Shown: positions 20,755 to 29,306 of the stretch, one piece after another | How positions within the stretch are numbered: the first letter of the stretch is position 1 | How the letters are laid out: every line of letters begins with the position of its first letter | Assembly: GCF_030268065.1 (NCBI RefSeq) | Contig: NZ_BSDD01000003.1 | Coordinates: forward strand, 248,001-312,000 | Direction: 5' to 3' | DNA from: Geothrix rubra | GTDB lineage: Bacteria; Acidobacteriota; Holophagae; Holophagales; Holophagaceae | DNA length: 64,000 nucleotides | Program-made: the position numbers and the translations under genes | The notes under the pieces: model-generated | What the model was told of the DNA's origin: nothing | Databases searched by the model: none | Seen by the model: only the letters and a program-made list of their open reading frames with translations

Positions 20755-20762
20755 GGATGCGG

Positions 20763-20838
20763 GCCGCCTTAGCTCAGTTGGTAGAGCTCCAGCCTTGTAA
20801 TCTGGAGGTCGCCGGTTCGATTCCGGCAGGCGGCTCCA
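20763..20838 (+). tRNA. tRNA-Thr (anticodon TGT)
   Basis: The sequence folds as a cloverleaf: acceptor GCCGCCT/AGGCGGC, D arm GCTC...GAGC, anticodon loop CTTGTAA with TGT at positions 34-36, and T arm GCCGG TTCGATT CCGGC. The CCA end is encoded (20836-20838). The bottom pair of the anticodon stem is a C-U mismatch. It lies between the divergent chemoreceptor and murJ. Confidence 0.96.
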
Positions 20839-20893
20839 ACCCACGGCACCGAATCCCCGGGATCCTCATGGACCTGATCGCCCAGACCCGACC

Positions 20894-22498
20894 GTGAGCG
20901 ATCCCTCGCACACCCGCCCCAGCCTCCTCCGTTCTGCAGGTGTCGTCGGCCTGATGACCCTGCTGAGCCGCCTGTCGGGGCTGGCCCAGACCTTCTTCCT
21001 CAGCCACTTCCTCGGCGCGGGCGCCGCCGCGGACGCCTACGCCGTGGCCTTCCGGCTGCCCGCCCTGCTGCGGCGGTTCACGGCCGAGGGGACCATGACC
21101 GCGGCCTTCCTCCCCACGCTCGCCGAGGCGGAGGCCGCCGAGGGCGAGGCCGCCGTGCGGGCCGTGGCGGCCCGGTTCCTGGGCACCCTGCTGGCCGTCC
21201 TCCTGGTGGGGGTGGTGCTGGTGATGGCCTTCATGACCCCCCTGGCCCACCTGCTCACCCTGGGCCGGCCCTCGGCCCAGGGCACCCTGACGGCCTTCCT
21301 CGGACGGGTGATGTTCCCCTACCTGGCCCTGGTCAGCGTCACCGCGGGGTTCGCCGGGTTGTTGAACCTGCGCCACCGGTTCGCCCTGGCGGCATCTGTC
21401 TCCATCTTCTGGAACCTGGCCTTCATCGGCTTCGGCTGGGGCACCCTCCATGTGCTGCAGCGGAGGGGGCCGGTCCCCATGGAGACCGTCGCCTTCGTCT
21501 GCGCCCTGGCGGTGCTCGTAGGCGGCGTGGTGCAGCTCCTGGTCCTCGTGCCCGCTGTCCGCCGGGAGGGGTTCGGCCTCGCCTTCGGATTGCACCTCCG
21601 GGATCCCTGGGTCGCCCGGACCCTTCGGCGCATGGGCCCGGGCCTGCTGGCGGCGGGCATCTACCCGATCAACGCCCTCATCAGCCTGACGCTGGCCTCG
21701 GAACTGCCCACGGGCGCCCAGATGGTGCTCTACAACAGCGGCATGATGGGCGAGATGGTCATGGGGCTCTTCGCCATGAGCCTGGCCACCGCCGGCCTTC
21801 CCACCCTCTCCCGCCAGGCCGAGGCCCGGGACTGGCCCGCCATGAACCGCAGCCTGGCCCAGGCGGTCTCGGCCTCGCTCCTGCTGGTCCTGCCCGCCTC
21901 CGTGGGCCTCGCCGTGCTGTCCCGGCCCATCTGCGCGCTGCTGTTCCGGACCGGGGCCTACTCCCCGGCCGCCTCGGACTGGACCGCCATCACCCTCGTC
22001 TTCCAGTGCGTGGGCCTCGCCTTCGTGGCCGCCCAGCGCCTGGGCAACCAGGCCCTCTATGCCCTGAAGGACTACCGCGGCCCGGCCGCCATCGCCGGCC
22101 TGACCATGGTGCTGAACGTGGGCCTGAGCCTCGCCCTGCTGAAGCCCCTGGGCACCGGCGGCCTGGCCCTGGCCAACGGGCTGGCCAGCCTCGCCGGCGT
22201 GCTGGGGCTGGTGCTCCGCCTGCGCCCGCGGCTCCCCGGCTTCCGCCTGGGGCCCATGGCCAGCGCCGCCCTCCGCGCCCTCGGCGCCTGCCTCCTCATG
22301 GGCCTGGTCGCCTGGGCCGGCGCCCAGGCCCTGGCCCTGGACCGCCCCTACGCCTTCGCCCGGCAGCTCCTCGCGCTCCGGCTCCTCCCCCTCGTGGTGC
22401 TCTGCGCAGGATTCTACGCCGCCGCCGCCGCGGGGTTCGGCCATCCGGAGGCCCGGGCCCTCATCGGGAAGGCGAGGCAGAAGCTCGGGCGGGGTTGA
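20894..22498 (+). CDS. murJ: Lipid II flippase MurJ
   Basis: The 534-residue polytopic protein of the MOP superfamily translocates lipid II across the inner membrane for peptidoglycan assembly. The N-terminus shows the MurJ pattern LMTLLSRLSGLAQTFFLSHF followed by GAGAAADAYAVAFRLPALLRRFTAEG and AFLPTLAEAE. About 14 hydrophobic helices follow. It begins with GTG at 20894, shortly after the tRNA-Thr gene, and may share its transcript. Length fits the family (about 510-530). Confidence 0.94.
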   Translation: MSDPSHTRPSLLRSAGVVGLMTLLSRLSGLAQTFFLSHFLGAGAAADAYAVAFRLPALLRRFTAEGTMTAAFLPTLAEAEAAEGEAAVRAVAARFLGTLLAVLLVGVVLVMAFMTPLAHLLTLGRPSAQGTLTAFLGRVMFPYLALVSVTAGFAGLLNLRHRFALAASVSIFWNLAFIGFGWGTLHVLQRRGPVPMETVAFVCALAVLVGGVVQLLVLVPAVRREGFGLAFGLHLRDPWVARTLRRMGPGLLAAGIYPINALISLTLASELPTGAQMVLYNSGMMGEMVMGLFAMSLATAGLPTLSRQAEARDWPAMNRSLAQAVSASLLLVLPASVGLAVLSRPICALLFRTGAYSPAASDWTAITLVFQCVGLAFVAAQRLGNQALYALKDYRGPAAIAGLTMVLNVGLSLALLKPLGTGGLALANGLASLAGVLGLVLRLRPRLPGFRLGPMASAALRALGACLLMGLVAWAGAQALALDRPYAFARQLLALRLLPLVVLCAGFYAAAAAGFGHPEARALIGKARQKLGRG

Positions 22499-22577
22499 GG
22501 ACCCCAGCCAGGCGGGTCCCCGGCCACTCATCCCTTCCGCCGTTCCCGCGTAGGCCATCCGAATCCCAGGAGCCGCC

Positions 22578-23564
22578 ATGCCTACCCGCAAGGAGACCAT
22601 CTGGTTCATCGCCCTCACCCTGCCCCTGAGCTGGGCGGTCGGTGCCTGGTGGCTGCACGATGAACGCCATGGCCAGCTCCTCCGCATCCTCATGTGCGTG
22701 CCGGCCCTGGTGGCCTTCGGTTGCGCCTGGGCCTTCCGGCGGGAACCGCCCCGCGCCGCGGGCTTCGCCTTCACCGGCTGGCGGCCCTGGCTGCTGGCCA
22801 TGGTCTATCCCCTGCTCATGACCACCTTCTGCCTCCTGCTGGCCTACGGCTGGCAGGCGGTCTCCGGCCGCGCCGGATTCATCGTCTTCCAGCCCCAGGC
22901 CCTCAGCGTCCACGTGAGCCGAACGCACGTCCTGCACGGGCCAACGGTGCTCCTGTTCCTGGGCCTCGCGTGGGTCCTCATGCTCCTGCCCTGGCTGCTG
23001 GTGGCCATGGCCTACCGGCGGGGCTGGCCCGACCGGCTGCAGGGCGCGCTGCCGCCCCGGTGGGCCTGGCTGCACCACCCGTTCCGCCTCCTCCTCTTCG
23101 CGCCCACCTTCCTCGTCCACGGCCTCTTCCCCGGCGAGCTGGGCGAGGAGATCGGCTGGCGGGGCTACCTCGTGCGCCGGTGGGCGGACCGCCCCCTCGT
23201 GGCCGCGGCCATCACCATGCCCGTGTGGGCCGCCTTCCATCTGCCCATCATCTTCTCCAGCACCCAGAAGGGGCACCCGGTCATGAACGCGGTGTTCCTG
23301 CTCTCCATCGCCGCGGCCGCCGTACCCTTCGCCGCGCTCTACCGCTGGGGCCGCTCCGTCTGGCCCTGCGCCGTGCTGCACTTCAGCTGGAACCTCTGGA
23401 ATCCCGTCCTGCTGGGCGACGTCTACATGGGGCACCCGGGCCTGTTCGGGGGCCAGGTGCGCATCTTCAACGGCGAGGCCCTGTTCGGGCTGATCTTCAA
23501 CGGCCTCATCGCCCTCGGGCTGATCCTGGTCTGGCGGCGCCAGCGCACCCAGGCCCCGGCCTGA
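22578..23564 (+). CDS. CPBP-family intramembrane metalloprotease
   Basis: The 328-residue membrane protein has about eight hydrophobic segments and the three motifs of CPBP (Abi/Rce1-type) proteases: EEIGWRGYLVRR (about 190-201) with the Glu pair and Arg, FHLPI (about 220-224), and HFSWNLWN (about 268-275). These form the metal site of the family. Bacterial members have varied or unknown substrates, including bacteriocin self-immunity and membrane-protein processing. It is preceded by a CAGGAG site and follows murJ by 79 bp. No neighbouring peptide gene suggests a substrate. Confidence 0.88.
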   Translation: MPTRKETIWFIALTLPLSWAVGAWWLHDERHGQLLRILMCVPALVAFGCAWAFRREPPRAAGFAFTGWRPWLLAMVYPLLMTTFCLLLAYGWQAVSGRAGFIVFQPQALSVHVSRTHVLHGPTVLLFLGLAWVLMLLPWLLVAMAYRRGWPDRLQGALPPRWAWLHHPFRLLLFAPTFLVHGLFPGELGEEIGWRGYLVRRWADRPLVAAAITMPVWAAFHLPIIFSSTQKGHPVMNAVFLLSIAAAAVPFAALYRWGRSVWPCAVLHFSWNLWNPVLLGDVYMGHPGLFGGQVRIFNGEALFGLIFNGLIALGLILVWRRQRTQAPA

Positions 23565-23620
23565 GCCCCTGTCCCACCGCAGGCCCACCTCTGGCAGAGT
23601 CGAAGCAGGAGGGTCCGGCG

Positions 23621-24055
23621 ATGAAGGCGGTCATCCAGCGTGTCCAACGGGCCTCCGTGCGGGCCGGGGAGCTTGAGGCCGCCATCGGGCCGGGCCTGCT
23701 GGTGCTCACCGGCCAGGAGGTGGGCGACACGGCGGAGGCCTGCGCCTGGGCCGCGGCCAAGATCGCCTCCCTGCGCATCTTCGAGGATGCCGACGGGAAG
23801 ATGAACCTCGGCCTGGCGGAGGTGGGCGGCGAGATCCTGGTCGTGAGCCAGTTCACCCTGGCGGGAAGCCTCGCGAAGGGACGGCGCCCCTCCTTCGACC
23901 GCGCCATGGCCCCCGCGGCGGCCCGGGTGCTCTTCCACACCTTCCTGGAGCAGCTCAAGGCCGAGTATCCCCGCGTGAAATCCGGCTTCTTCCAGGAACA
24001 CATGGAGGTCGAGCTGATCAACGACGGGCCGGTGACCTTCATCCTGGAGCGCTGA
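23621..24055 (+). CDS. dtd: D-aminoacyl-tRNA deacylase
   Basis: The 144-residue enzyme releases D-amino acids from tRNA. Conserved elements are the N-terminal MKAVIQRVQRASV, KIASLRIFEDADGKMNL (about 47-63), VSQFTLAG (about 76-83) containing the catalytic Thr region, and the C-terminal NDGPVTFILE (about 134-143), where the Gly-cis-Pro motif provides chirality checking. Length is standard (145 in E. coli). It starts at ATG 23621 after the CPBP gene and converges with the cytochrome gene at 24062. Confidence 0.97.
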   Translation: MKAVIQRVQRASVRAGELEAAIGPGLLVLTGQEVGDTAEACAWAAAKIASLRIFEDADGKMNLGLAEVGGEILVVSQFTLAGSLAKGRRPSFDRAMAPAAARVLFHTFLEQLKAEYPRVKSGFFQEHMEVELINDGPVTFILER

Positions 24056-24061
24056 AGGGCG

Positions 24062-24538
24062 CTACTTCACATCCCCCTTCTGGATCCCCATGCGCGAGGC
24101 CCGGTGGGGCAGGCTCTGGTCCACCCGGGTCAGGAAGTCCCTGGGATGGCAGGTGCCGCAGGTGGCGGCCAGGTGCCGCTTGGCCACCTTGGAGGCGGAG
24201 TCCCGGGGGGACACGATCTCGTGGGCCGGGCCGTGGCAGGTCGTGCACCAGGGGGCCTTGGCGTTCCCGGCGGCGCGGGTCACACCATGGGCGCTCTGGT
24301 CGTAGTCCTCCACCTCGTGGGCATGGCACCGCCGGCACTGGACCTGGGGCAGCTTCTCGTCGTGGGGGATGGCCGTGATGGCGGCATGGCAATCCACGCA
24401 GGCCAGCCCGCCGTGGGAGCGGGATCGGAACACCTCGAGCTTCACGTTGTCGTGGCACTCCACGCAGTCCTTGGCCTGGGGCGGCGCGGCGGCGAGGGAG
24501 AGGGGCATGGCCAGGCAGGCGGCCAGCAGCCATCGCAT
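24062..24538 (-). CDS. Periplasmic pentahaem c-type cytochrome
   Basis: This 158-residue secreted protein has a signal peptide (about 1-18) and five CxxCH haem-binding motifs: C25-H29, C47-H51, C68-H72, C98-H102 and C127-H131. Additional His residues (for example His42, His59, His74, His84, His106, His122) could be distal ligands, as in bis-His multihaem carriers. The density of one haem per 31 residues is like small tetra- and penta-haem electron carriers of NapC/NrfH or cytochrome c3-like groups. It probably ferries electrons in the periplasm between a membrane quinol oxidase (perhaps the NapC-type protein at 61090) and terminal reductases. The partner is unproven. Confidence 0.92.
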   Translation of the reverse strand: MRWLLAACLAMPLSLAAAPPQAKDCVECHDNVKLEVFRSRSHGGLACVDCHAAITAIPHDEKLPQVQCRRCHAHEVEDYDQSAHGVTRAAGNAKAPWCTTCHGPAHEIVSPRDSASKVAKRHLAATCGTCHPRDFLTRVDQSLPHRASRMGIQKGDVK

Positions 24539-24591
24539 GGGAACCTCCGGGGTTGGGTGGCCCCACCCTATCACAGGCGCCCAAGGGCCCT

Positions 24592-25110
24592 TCAGACTTT
24601 GGGGGCCTCCATCCCGATCTCGGCCCAGCCCTCCTGGGTGGGGCCGTAGAGGCTGGGGGGCTTGAGGCCGGCCTGCCGCATGAGGACGGTCATCTGGGCG
24701 CGGTGGTGGGTCTGGTGGGACACCAGCACGTAGAGGGCGTAGGCGCCGCTCCAGCTCTCGCCGTAGAGGGTGAAGGTGCGACCCAGCTCCGTGTTGCTCC
24801 AGGAGCCGATGTGATCGAGCAGCGAGTCGCTCACCGCGCGATAGGCCGCGGCGATCTCGGCCATGGTGGGCGGCGGGGCGCCGATGAACCCGTCGGGGCC
24901 GAGGCTCACGGGGCCCCTCACCCGGATTCCCAGGTTCTGGGGGAGTTCCAGCACGGTCTCCACCAGGTGCCAGGCCAGCCGCCGCAGGTCCCGGTGGTGG
25001 GCATCCACGGCCTGGTGGGCCGCGGCGTCGGGTATGGCCGCGAAGGCGGCGAGGGTCTTGTCGGCCTCCTGGGCCCAGATGGTCCTGAAATCCTCCACGC
25101 GCCGGAACAT
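24592..25110 (-). CDS. DinB-superfamily protein
   Basis: The 172-residue helical protein matches the DinB fold: an N-terminal helix with W and His (RRLAWHLVETVLE, about 43-55) and the C-terminal SHQTHHRAQMTVLMRQAGL (about 132-150) supplying the three-His metal site. Most DinB proteins are small metal-dependent enzymes or thiol transferases of unknown role, often stress-induced. Its ATG at 25110 sits immediately behind a perfect 12-bp hairpin whose 3' arm contains the GGGAGG ribosome site, suggesting control at translation. The upstream gene on the same strand is the DASS carrier. Confidence 0.82.
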   Translation of the reverse strand: MFRRVEDFRTIWAQEADKTLAAFAAIPDAAAHQAVDAHHRDLRRLAWHLVETVLELPQNLGIRVRGPVSLGPDGFIGAPPPTMAEIAAAYRAVSDSLLDHIGSWSNTELGRTFTLYGESWSGAYALYVLVSHQTHHRAQMTVLMRQAGLKPPSLYGPTQEGWAEIGMEAPKV

Positions 25111-25111
25111 G

Positions 25112-25140
25112 GCTGCCTCCCGGGAAGTCCGGGAGGCAGC
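25112..25140 (-). promoter_or_regulatory. Hairpin burying the ribosome binding site of the DinB-like gene
   Basis: On the minus strand a perfect 12-bp stem (GCTGCCTCCCGG / CCGGGAGGCAGC, 5-base loop) lies between the DASS stop (25170) and the DinB-like ATG (25110). The Shine-Dalgarno GGGAGG, five bases from the ATG, is inside the 3' arm. The structure may act as a terminator-like end for the carrier transcript and as a translation gate for the next gene. Confidence 0.65.
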
Positions 25141-25169
25141 TTACTCCAATTCCGGGGAAGGACCGGCGA

Positions 25170-26933
25170 CTACCAGAGCCCCAGCACCTTCCACCAGAGG
25201 CCGCCGATCCCCACCCAGATGACGATGTTGATGAGGCTGATGAGCAGCCCCATCCGCCACCAGGTGCCCACCTCCACATAGCCGGTGCCGAAGAGCACCG
25301 GCGCGGGGCCCGTCCCGTAGTGGGTCATTCCCGCGAAGAGGTTGCTGAAGAAGGCCAGGACCAGGGCGGCCAGCACCGGCGGCGCCCCCGCGACCACGGA
25401 CACGCCCAGGAAGGCGGCGTACATCGAAGCCACGTGGGCCGTGTTGCTGGCGAAGAAGTAGTGGCTGTAGAAGTACACCAGGGCCAGCACCAGGAAGGCG
25501 GCGATCCAGCCCTTGCCCGCCACCATGCCGCCCATGGTCTTGCTGAACCAGGGGATCATGCCCAGCTTGTTCAGGAAGCCGGCCATCATGACCAGGGCCG
25601 CGAACCAGACCAGCGTGTCCCAGGCTCCGGTCTCCTTCTTCACGTCCTCCCAGTCCAGCACGCCGGTGAGGAGCAGCACGGCCAACCCGACGAGGGCCGA
25701 GGTGGTGGGATTGATGTCGCCCAGGGGCTTGGCGAAGATCCAGAGGACCAGCAGCAGCACGAAGACGCCCAGCATCATCCACTCCTGGCGCTTGATGGGC
25801 CCCAGCTCCGCCAGGTGCCCCCTGGCCATCTGCACGGCTTCGGGGGTCTCGGTGATCTCGGGGCGGTGCAGCCGGTAGATGACGTAGGGGACCACCAGCA
25901 GCGCGAGGAGGCCGGGCACGAGGGCCGCAAGGGCCCAGCCGCCCCAGGTAATGGTCACCTTCAGGTCGCCCGCCAGCTTCTGCGCCAGGGGGTTGGCGGC
26001 CATGGCCGTGAGGAACATGGCGCTGGTGATGCAGTCCACCTGGTAGGCCGTGAGGGTGAGGAACGACCCCATCCTCCTCGCCGTCCCGTCATCGGGGCGG
26101 CTGCCGTAGGCACGGGCCAGGGAGGCCATGACAGGCATGACGATGCCGCCGGCCCGGGCGGTGTTGCTGGGGATGGCCGGGGACAGCACCAGGTCGGTGG
26201 CAGCCAGGCCGTAGCTCAGGCCGAGGGTGCGCTTGCCGAGGAGCGCCATGAAGTTGTAGGCGATACGGGCCCCGAGCCCCGTCTTGATGAAGCCGCGGGA
26301 GATGAAGAAGGCCAGCACGATGAGCCAGATCACCACGTCCGAAAAGCCGCTCATGGAATCGGCGATGGTGAGGGTGCCGCTGAGGGCCGTCACGCCGATG
26401 CCGATCATGGCCACCGCCCCCATGGGCAGCGGCTTGAGGATGATGCCCAGGATGGTGGTCACGAAGATGGCGAAGAGGTGCAGGCCCTTCGTCCAGTCCG
26501 ACCGACGCTTCTCCTCGGCCGCGGCCTTCACCTTGGCATCCGCCTCAGCCTTCGCCTTGGCCTCGGCTTCCGCCTTCTGCGTCGCCTGGGACTCGGCCCA
26601 GGCCTTCGCCTCCGCTTCGGCCTTCACCTTGGCCTCCGCCTCGGCGCGGCTCAACTTCCGGGGCTTCTCGACCGGGGCCGTCACGGTCACCGGGGCGGGT
26701 CGGGTCGCGGGCGGGGCCGCCTTCGGCGGCGCGGGTGCGGCGGGTTTGGGGGCCGCCGGCTGTCCCGTGAAGGCCTTGGCATCGGGCACCGGCACCACCG
26801 CCGGCAACCCGAAGTAGAGCACCAGGCCCACCAGGGCCGTGAGGAGCAGCGGCCCGATCCGGGCGCCCTGCCAGCCTCCTTTCGGAGAAGCCGCTCCCGT
26901 TCCCGGGACCTGGGGCGAAGGTTGGATGGTCAT
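25170..26933 (-). CDS. DASS-family dicarboxylate/anion carrier with a TolA-like insert
   Basis: This 587-residue member of the divalent anion:sodium symporter family (SLC13/CitT/DiT1 type) imports or exchanges C4-dicarboxylates, 2-oxoglutarate or citrate. Family signatures include LHLFAIFVTTILGIILKPLP (about 151-170), SPAIPSNTARAGGIVMPVM, and a second SHYFFASNTAH motif near the C-terminus. The first membrane helix (about 28-48) is separated from helix 2 (from about 150) by a roughly 90-residue insert: Pro/Ala-rich (57-90), then Ala/Glu/Lys coiled coil (95-143). Relatives have a short linker there and total about 490 residues. ATG at 26933 has a GGAGG site. An operator-like dyad lies upstream. 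Confidence 0.9.
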   Translation of the reverse strand: MTIQPSPQVPGTGAASPKGGWQGARIGPLLLTALVGLVLYFGLPAVVPVPDAKAFTGQPAAPKPAAPAPPKAAPPATRPAPVTVTAPVEKPRKLSRAEAEAKVKAEAEAKAWAESQATQKAEAEAKAKAEADAKVKAAAEEKRRSDWTKGLHLFAIFVTTILGIILKPLPMGAVAMIGIGVTALSGTLTIADSMSGFSDVVIWLIVLAFFISRGFIKTGLGARIAYNFMALLGKRTLGLSYGLAATDLVLSPAIPSNTARAGGIVMPVMASLARAYGSRPDDGTARRMGSFLTLTAYQVDCITSAMFLTAMAANPLAQKLAGDLKVTITWGGWALAALVPGLLALLVVPYVIYRLHRPEITETPEAVQMARGHLAELGPIKRQEWMMLGVFVLLLVLWIFAKPLGDINPTTSALVGLAVLLLTGVLDWEDVKKETGAWDTLVWFAALVMMAGFLNKLGMIPWFSKTMGGMVAGKGWIAAFLVLALVYFYSHYFFASNTAHVASMYAAFLGVSVVAGAPPVLAALVLAFFSNLFAGMTHYGTGPAPVLFGTGYVEVGTWWRMGLLISLINIVIWVGIGGLWWKVLGLW

Positions 26934-26963
26934 GGACCCTCCTTCTGGCTGTCTGCGGTTGAA

Positions 26964-26982
26964 GCTGATAGATGATATCAGC
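26964..26982 (-). promoter_or_regulatory. Operator-like dyad upstream of the DASS carrier
   Basis: GCTGATA and TATCAGC form a perfect 7-bp inverted repeat around a 5-base spacer, ending 31 bases before the carrier ATG. This stretch is AT-richer than its surroundings. It is a candidate binding site for a dimeric regulator; no regulator gene is adjacent. Confidence 0.5.
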
Positions 26983-27060
26983 GTAGACAACCAGGAAGGG
27001 CGATCCCCGCCCCTCCCCTCCACCGCCAGGCCGGATCCCGCCCGGGATCCCGGCGGGTCC

Positions 27061-27612
27061 TCAGCTGCCGCCACCCACCGTCACCAGGGCGATTCCCACC
27101 TGCGTGGGATCGGCGATGTTGGTGGCCACGATATGGAAGGTCCCCGGCAGGGATGGCGCGGTATAGAACCCCGTGGCGTCGATGGTCCCCCCGATCGCCC
27201 CTTCCTGGATGGTCCAGGTGAAGGCCGTGTCGCCCGTGGCGATCACCAGGGCGGTGAAGGCCTGGGTGGCGCCCAGGGCCAGATCCGCGGTGGCGGGCGT
27301 CATGGTCACGGTCTGGGTCACGGTCACGAGGGCCGTGGCCGCCTTCGAGGGATCGGCCTGGGCCTGGGCCGTCACCGTGCAGGTGCCGGCGGTGACCGGC
27401 GCCTGGAAATGGCCCGAGGCATCCACCGTGCCGCCTCCGCTGGTGGACCAGACCACGTTCTTGTTCCCCGCGGAACCCACGCTGGCGGTGAAGGCGGCCT
27501 GGCCACCCGCCGGCACGGAAACCGTCCGCGGAGAGATGGAGATGCTGACGTCTCCCACTCCGCAACCCAGGAGAAGCGGAAGGAGGGCTGGCAGCAGCCG
27601 ACGCGCGCGCAT
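27061..27612 (-). CDS. Lipoprotein with two bacterial Ig-like domains
   Basis: The 183-residue product starts with a short basic segment and hydrophobic core ending in LLLGC (lipobox, Cys about 17), so it should be lipid-anchored by Lgt. Two similar beta-sandwich repeats follow: about 22-97 (SISPRTVSVPAGGQAAFTAS ... ALVTV) and about 98-181 (TMTPATADLALGATQAFTA ... ALVTV). Each has the VWST/FTWTI Trp strand and a GTVDASGHFQAP / GTIDATGFYTAP motif of Big_2-like domains. Such domains mediate surface adhesion or carry other modules; here nothing else is attached. The ATG at 27612 gives a proper signal sequence. Confidence 0.82.
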   Translation of the reverse strand: MRARRLLPALLPLLLGCGVGDVSISISPRTVSVPAGGQAAFTASVGSAGNKNVVWSTSGGGTVDASGHFQAPVTAGTCTVTAQAQADPSKAATALVTVTQTVTMTPATADLALGATQAFTALVIATGDTAFTWTIQEGAIGGTIDATGFYTAPSLPGTFHIVATNIADPTQVGIALVTVGGGS

Positions 27613-27662
27613 AGGACCCCCGTGAAGGTGCCCCACTCTACACCCGATGGGCCGACGGGAGG

Positions 27663-29186
27663 CTAGACCGGCGTGACGCTCCGGCGCTTGGCGGGCCAGG
27701 CCTCGCGGCGCCGGGCGCGACCCAGGCGCAGGATCAGCTCGCCCCGCAGGTCGGCGGGATCCACGATGGCGTCCACGTGGAGGTCGGCGCCCAGCTTCTT
27801 CAGGTCGATGTCCTCGTTGTACTCGTCCCGGAGCTGCTGGACATAGGCGGCCCGCTCCTCCTCCGGCTTCTCAGCGATCTTGTTGGCGAAGACGGCGTTC
27901 ACGGCGGCCTCCGCGCCCATGACGGCGATGCTGGCCGTGGGCAGGGCCAGGGTGGCGTCGGGGTCGAAGCCCGGCCCGCTCATGGCGTAGAGGCCCGCGC
28001 CATAGGCCTTGCGCACCACCACGCAGAAGCGCGGCGTGCTGCAGCCGGCCATGGCGCTGATCATCTTGGCGCCGTGGCGGATGATGCCCTGCTTCTCCAC
28101 GGCGCTGCCGATCATGAAGCCCGGCACGTCGCTGAGGAACACCAAGGGGATGCCGAAGGCGTCGCAGAGGGTGATGAAGCGGGTGGCCTTGTCGGCGCTG
28201 TCCACGAAGAGCACGCCGCCCTTCACCCGCGGCTGGTTGGCGAGGATGCCCACGGGGCGGCCGTCCATGCGGGCCAGGCCCGTGATGATCTCCCCGGCGT
28301 AGAGCTTCTTGATCTCCAGGAAGCTGCCCTCGTCCACCAGGCCCTCGATGAAGTCCTTCATCTGGAAGGGGCTGTTGATGTCCTTGGGGACGAGGGCGCC
28401 CAAACCTTTCGCTTTGGGCGATACCGCCTTCGGCGGAACCACGGGAAGGGTGTCTTCGCAGTGCTGGGGGAAGTAGGCCAGGTACTGGCGGCAGAGGGCG
28501 ATGGCCTCCTGCTCCGTCTTGCAGAGGAAATCGCCGCAGCCGCTCACGGAGCAGTGCATCCGGGCGCCGCCGAGGTCCTCGAGCGAGATCTTCTCGCCGA
28601 TGACCATCTCGGCCATGCGGGGCGAGCCCAGGTACATGCTGGCGTTGCCCTCCACCATCATCACCACGTCGCAGAAGGCCGGGATGTAGGCGCCCCCCGC
28701 GGCGGAGGGCCCGAAGAGGAGGCAGACCTGGGGCACCAGGCCCGAGAGCGCCACCTCCATGTGGAAGATGGTCCCCGCGTGGCGGCGGCCCGGGAACATG
28801 TCCAGCTGGTCCGTGATGCGGGCCCCGGCGCTGTCCACCAGGTAGAGCATGGGGATGCGCTGGCGGAGGGCCACCTCCTGGATGCGGATGATCTTCTCCA
28901 CCGTCCGTGCGCCCCAGCTGCCGGCCTTGATGGTCGAGTCGTTGGCCATGATCGCCACGGGCCGTCCGTCCACCAGGGCCGTGCCCGTCACCACGCCGTC
29001 GGCGGGGAGGTCCTTGTGGAGCGCGTTGGCGAAGAGGCCGTCCTCCACGAAGGAGCCCTCGTCCACCAGGAGGCGGATGCGTTCCCTGGCGAAGAGCTTG
29101 CCGGCCTCGGCGTTCTTCTCGTGGGCCTTGGCGGCCCCGCCCTTCTTGATGCGTTCGGTTTCCGCGTGGAACTGGTCGGGCTGCAT
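27663..29186 (-). CDS. Acyl-CoA carboxylase carboxyltransferase (beta-type) subunit
   Basis: The 507-residue crotonase-fold protein belongs to the carboxyltransferases that move CO2 from biotin to propionyl-, methylcrotonyl- or related acyl-CoA. N- and C-terminal halves both carry the fold: VDSAGARI and FGPSAAGGAYIPAF in the first, FLSDVPGFMIGSAVEKQGI and the YGAGLYAMSG loop in the second. Expected partners are a biotin carboxylase and a biotin carrier; the small biotinyl proteins at 44021-44527 could serve, as could AccB/AccC. Which acyl-CoA is used cannot be read. ATG at 29186 follows a GAGG; an in-frame ATG nine codons upstream is possible. Confidence 0.9.
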   Translation of the reverse strand: MQPDQFHAETERIKKGGAAKAHEKNAEAGKLFARERIRLLVDEGSFVEDGLFANALHKDLPADGVVTGTALVDGRPVAIMANDSTIKAGSWGARTVEKIIRIQEVALRQRIPMLYLVDSAGARITDQLDMFPGRRHAGTIFHMEVALSGLVPQVCLLFGPSAAGGAYIPAFCDVVMMVEGNASMYLGSPRMAEMVIGEKISLEDLGGARMHCSVSGCGDFLCKTEQEAIALCRQYLAYFPQHCEDTLPVVPPKAVSPKAKGLGALVPKDINSPFQMKDFIEGLVDEGSFLEIKKLYAGEIITGLARMDGRPVGILANQPRVKGGVLFVDSADKATRFITLCDAFGIPLVFLSDVPGFMIGSAVEKQGIIRHGAKMISAMAGCSTPRFCVVVRKAYGAGLYAMSGPGFDPDATLALPTASIAVMGAEAAVNAVFANKIAEKPEEERAAYVQQLRDEYNEDIDLKKLGADLHVDAIVDPADLRGELILRLGRARRREAWPAKRRSVTPV

Positions 29187-29306
29187 GGGGACCTCGGAGG
29201 GAACCTCCAGCATACCGGCCGCCCTCGGGAACCCCCAGCCTCGGCGCGGCTGACAGTGGTCTGCGGGCCTGGCCCCGGCCTCCCGGTCCCGTGGGATCCT
29301 TGAGTC

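Noticed and set aside
23597-23621. Extra gene between the CPBP and dtd genes
   Set aside because: A long frame covers the area (22694-24055) but only its dtd part has family motifs.
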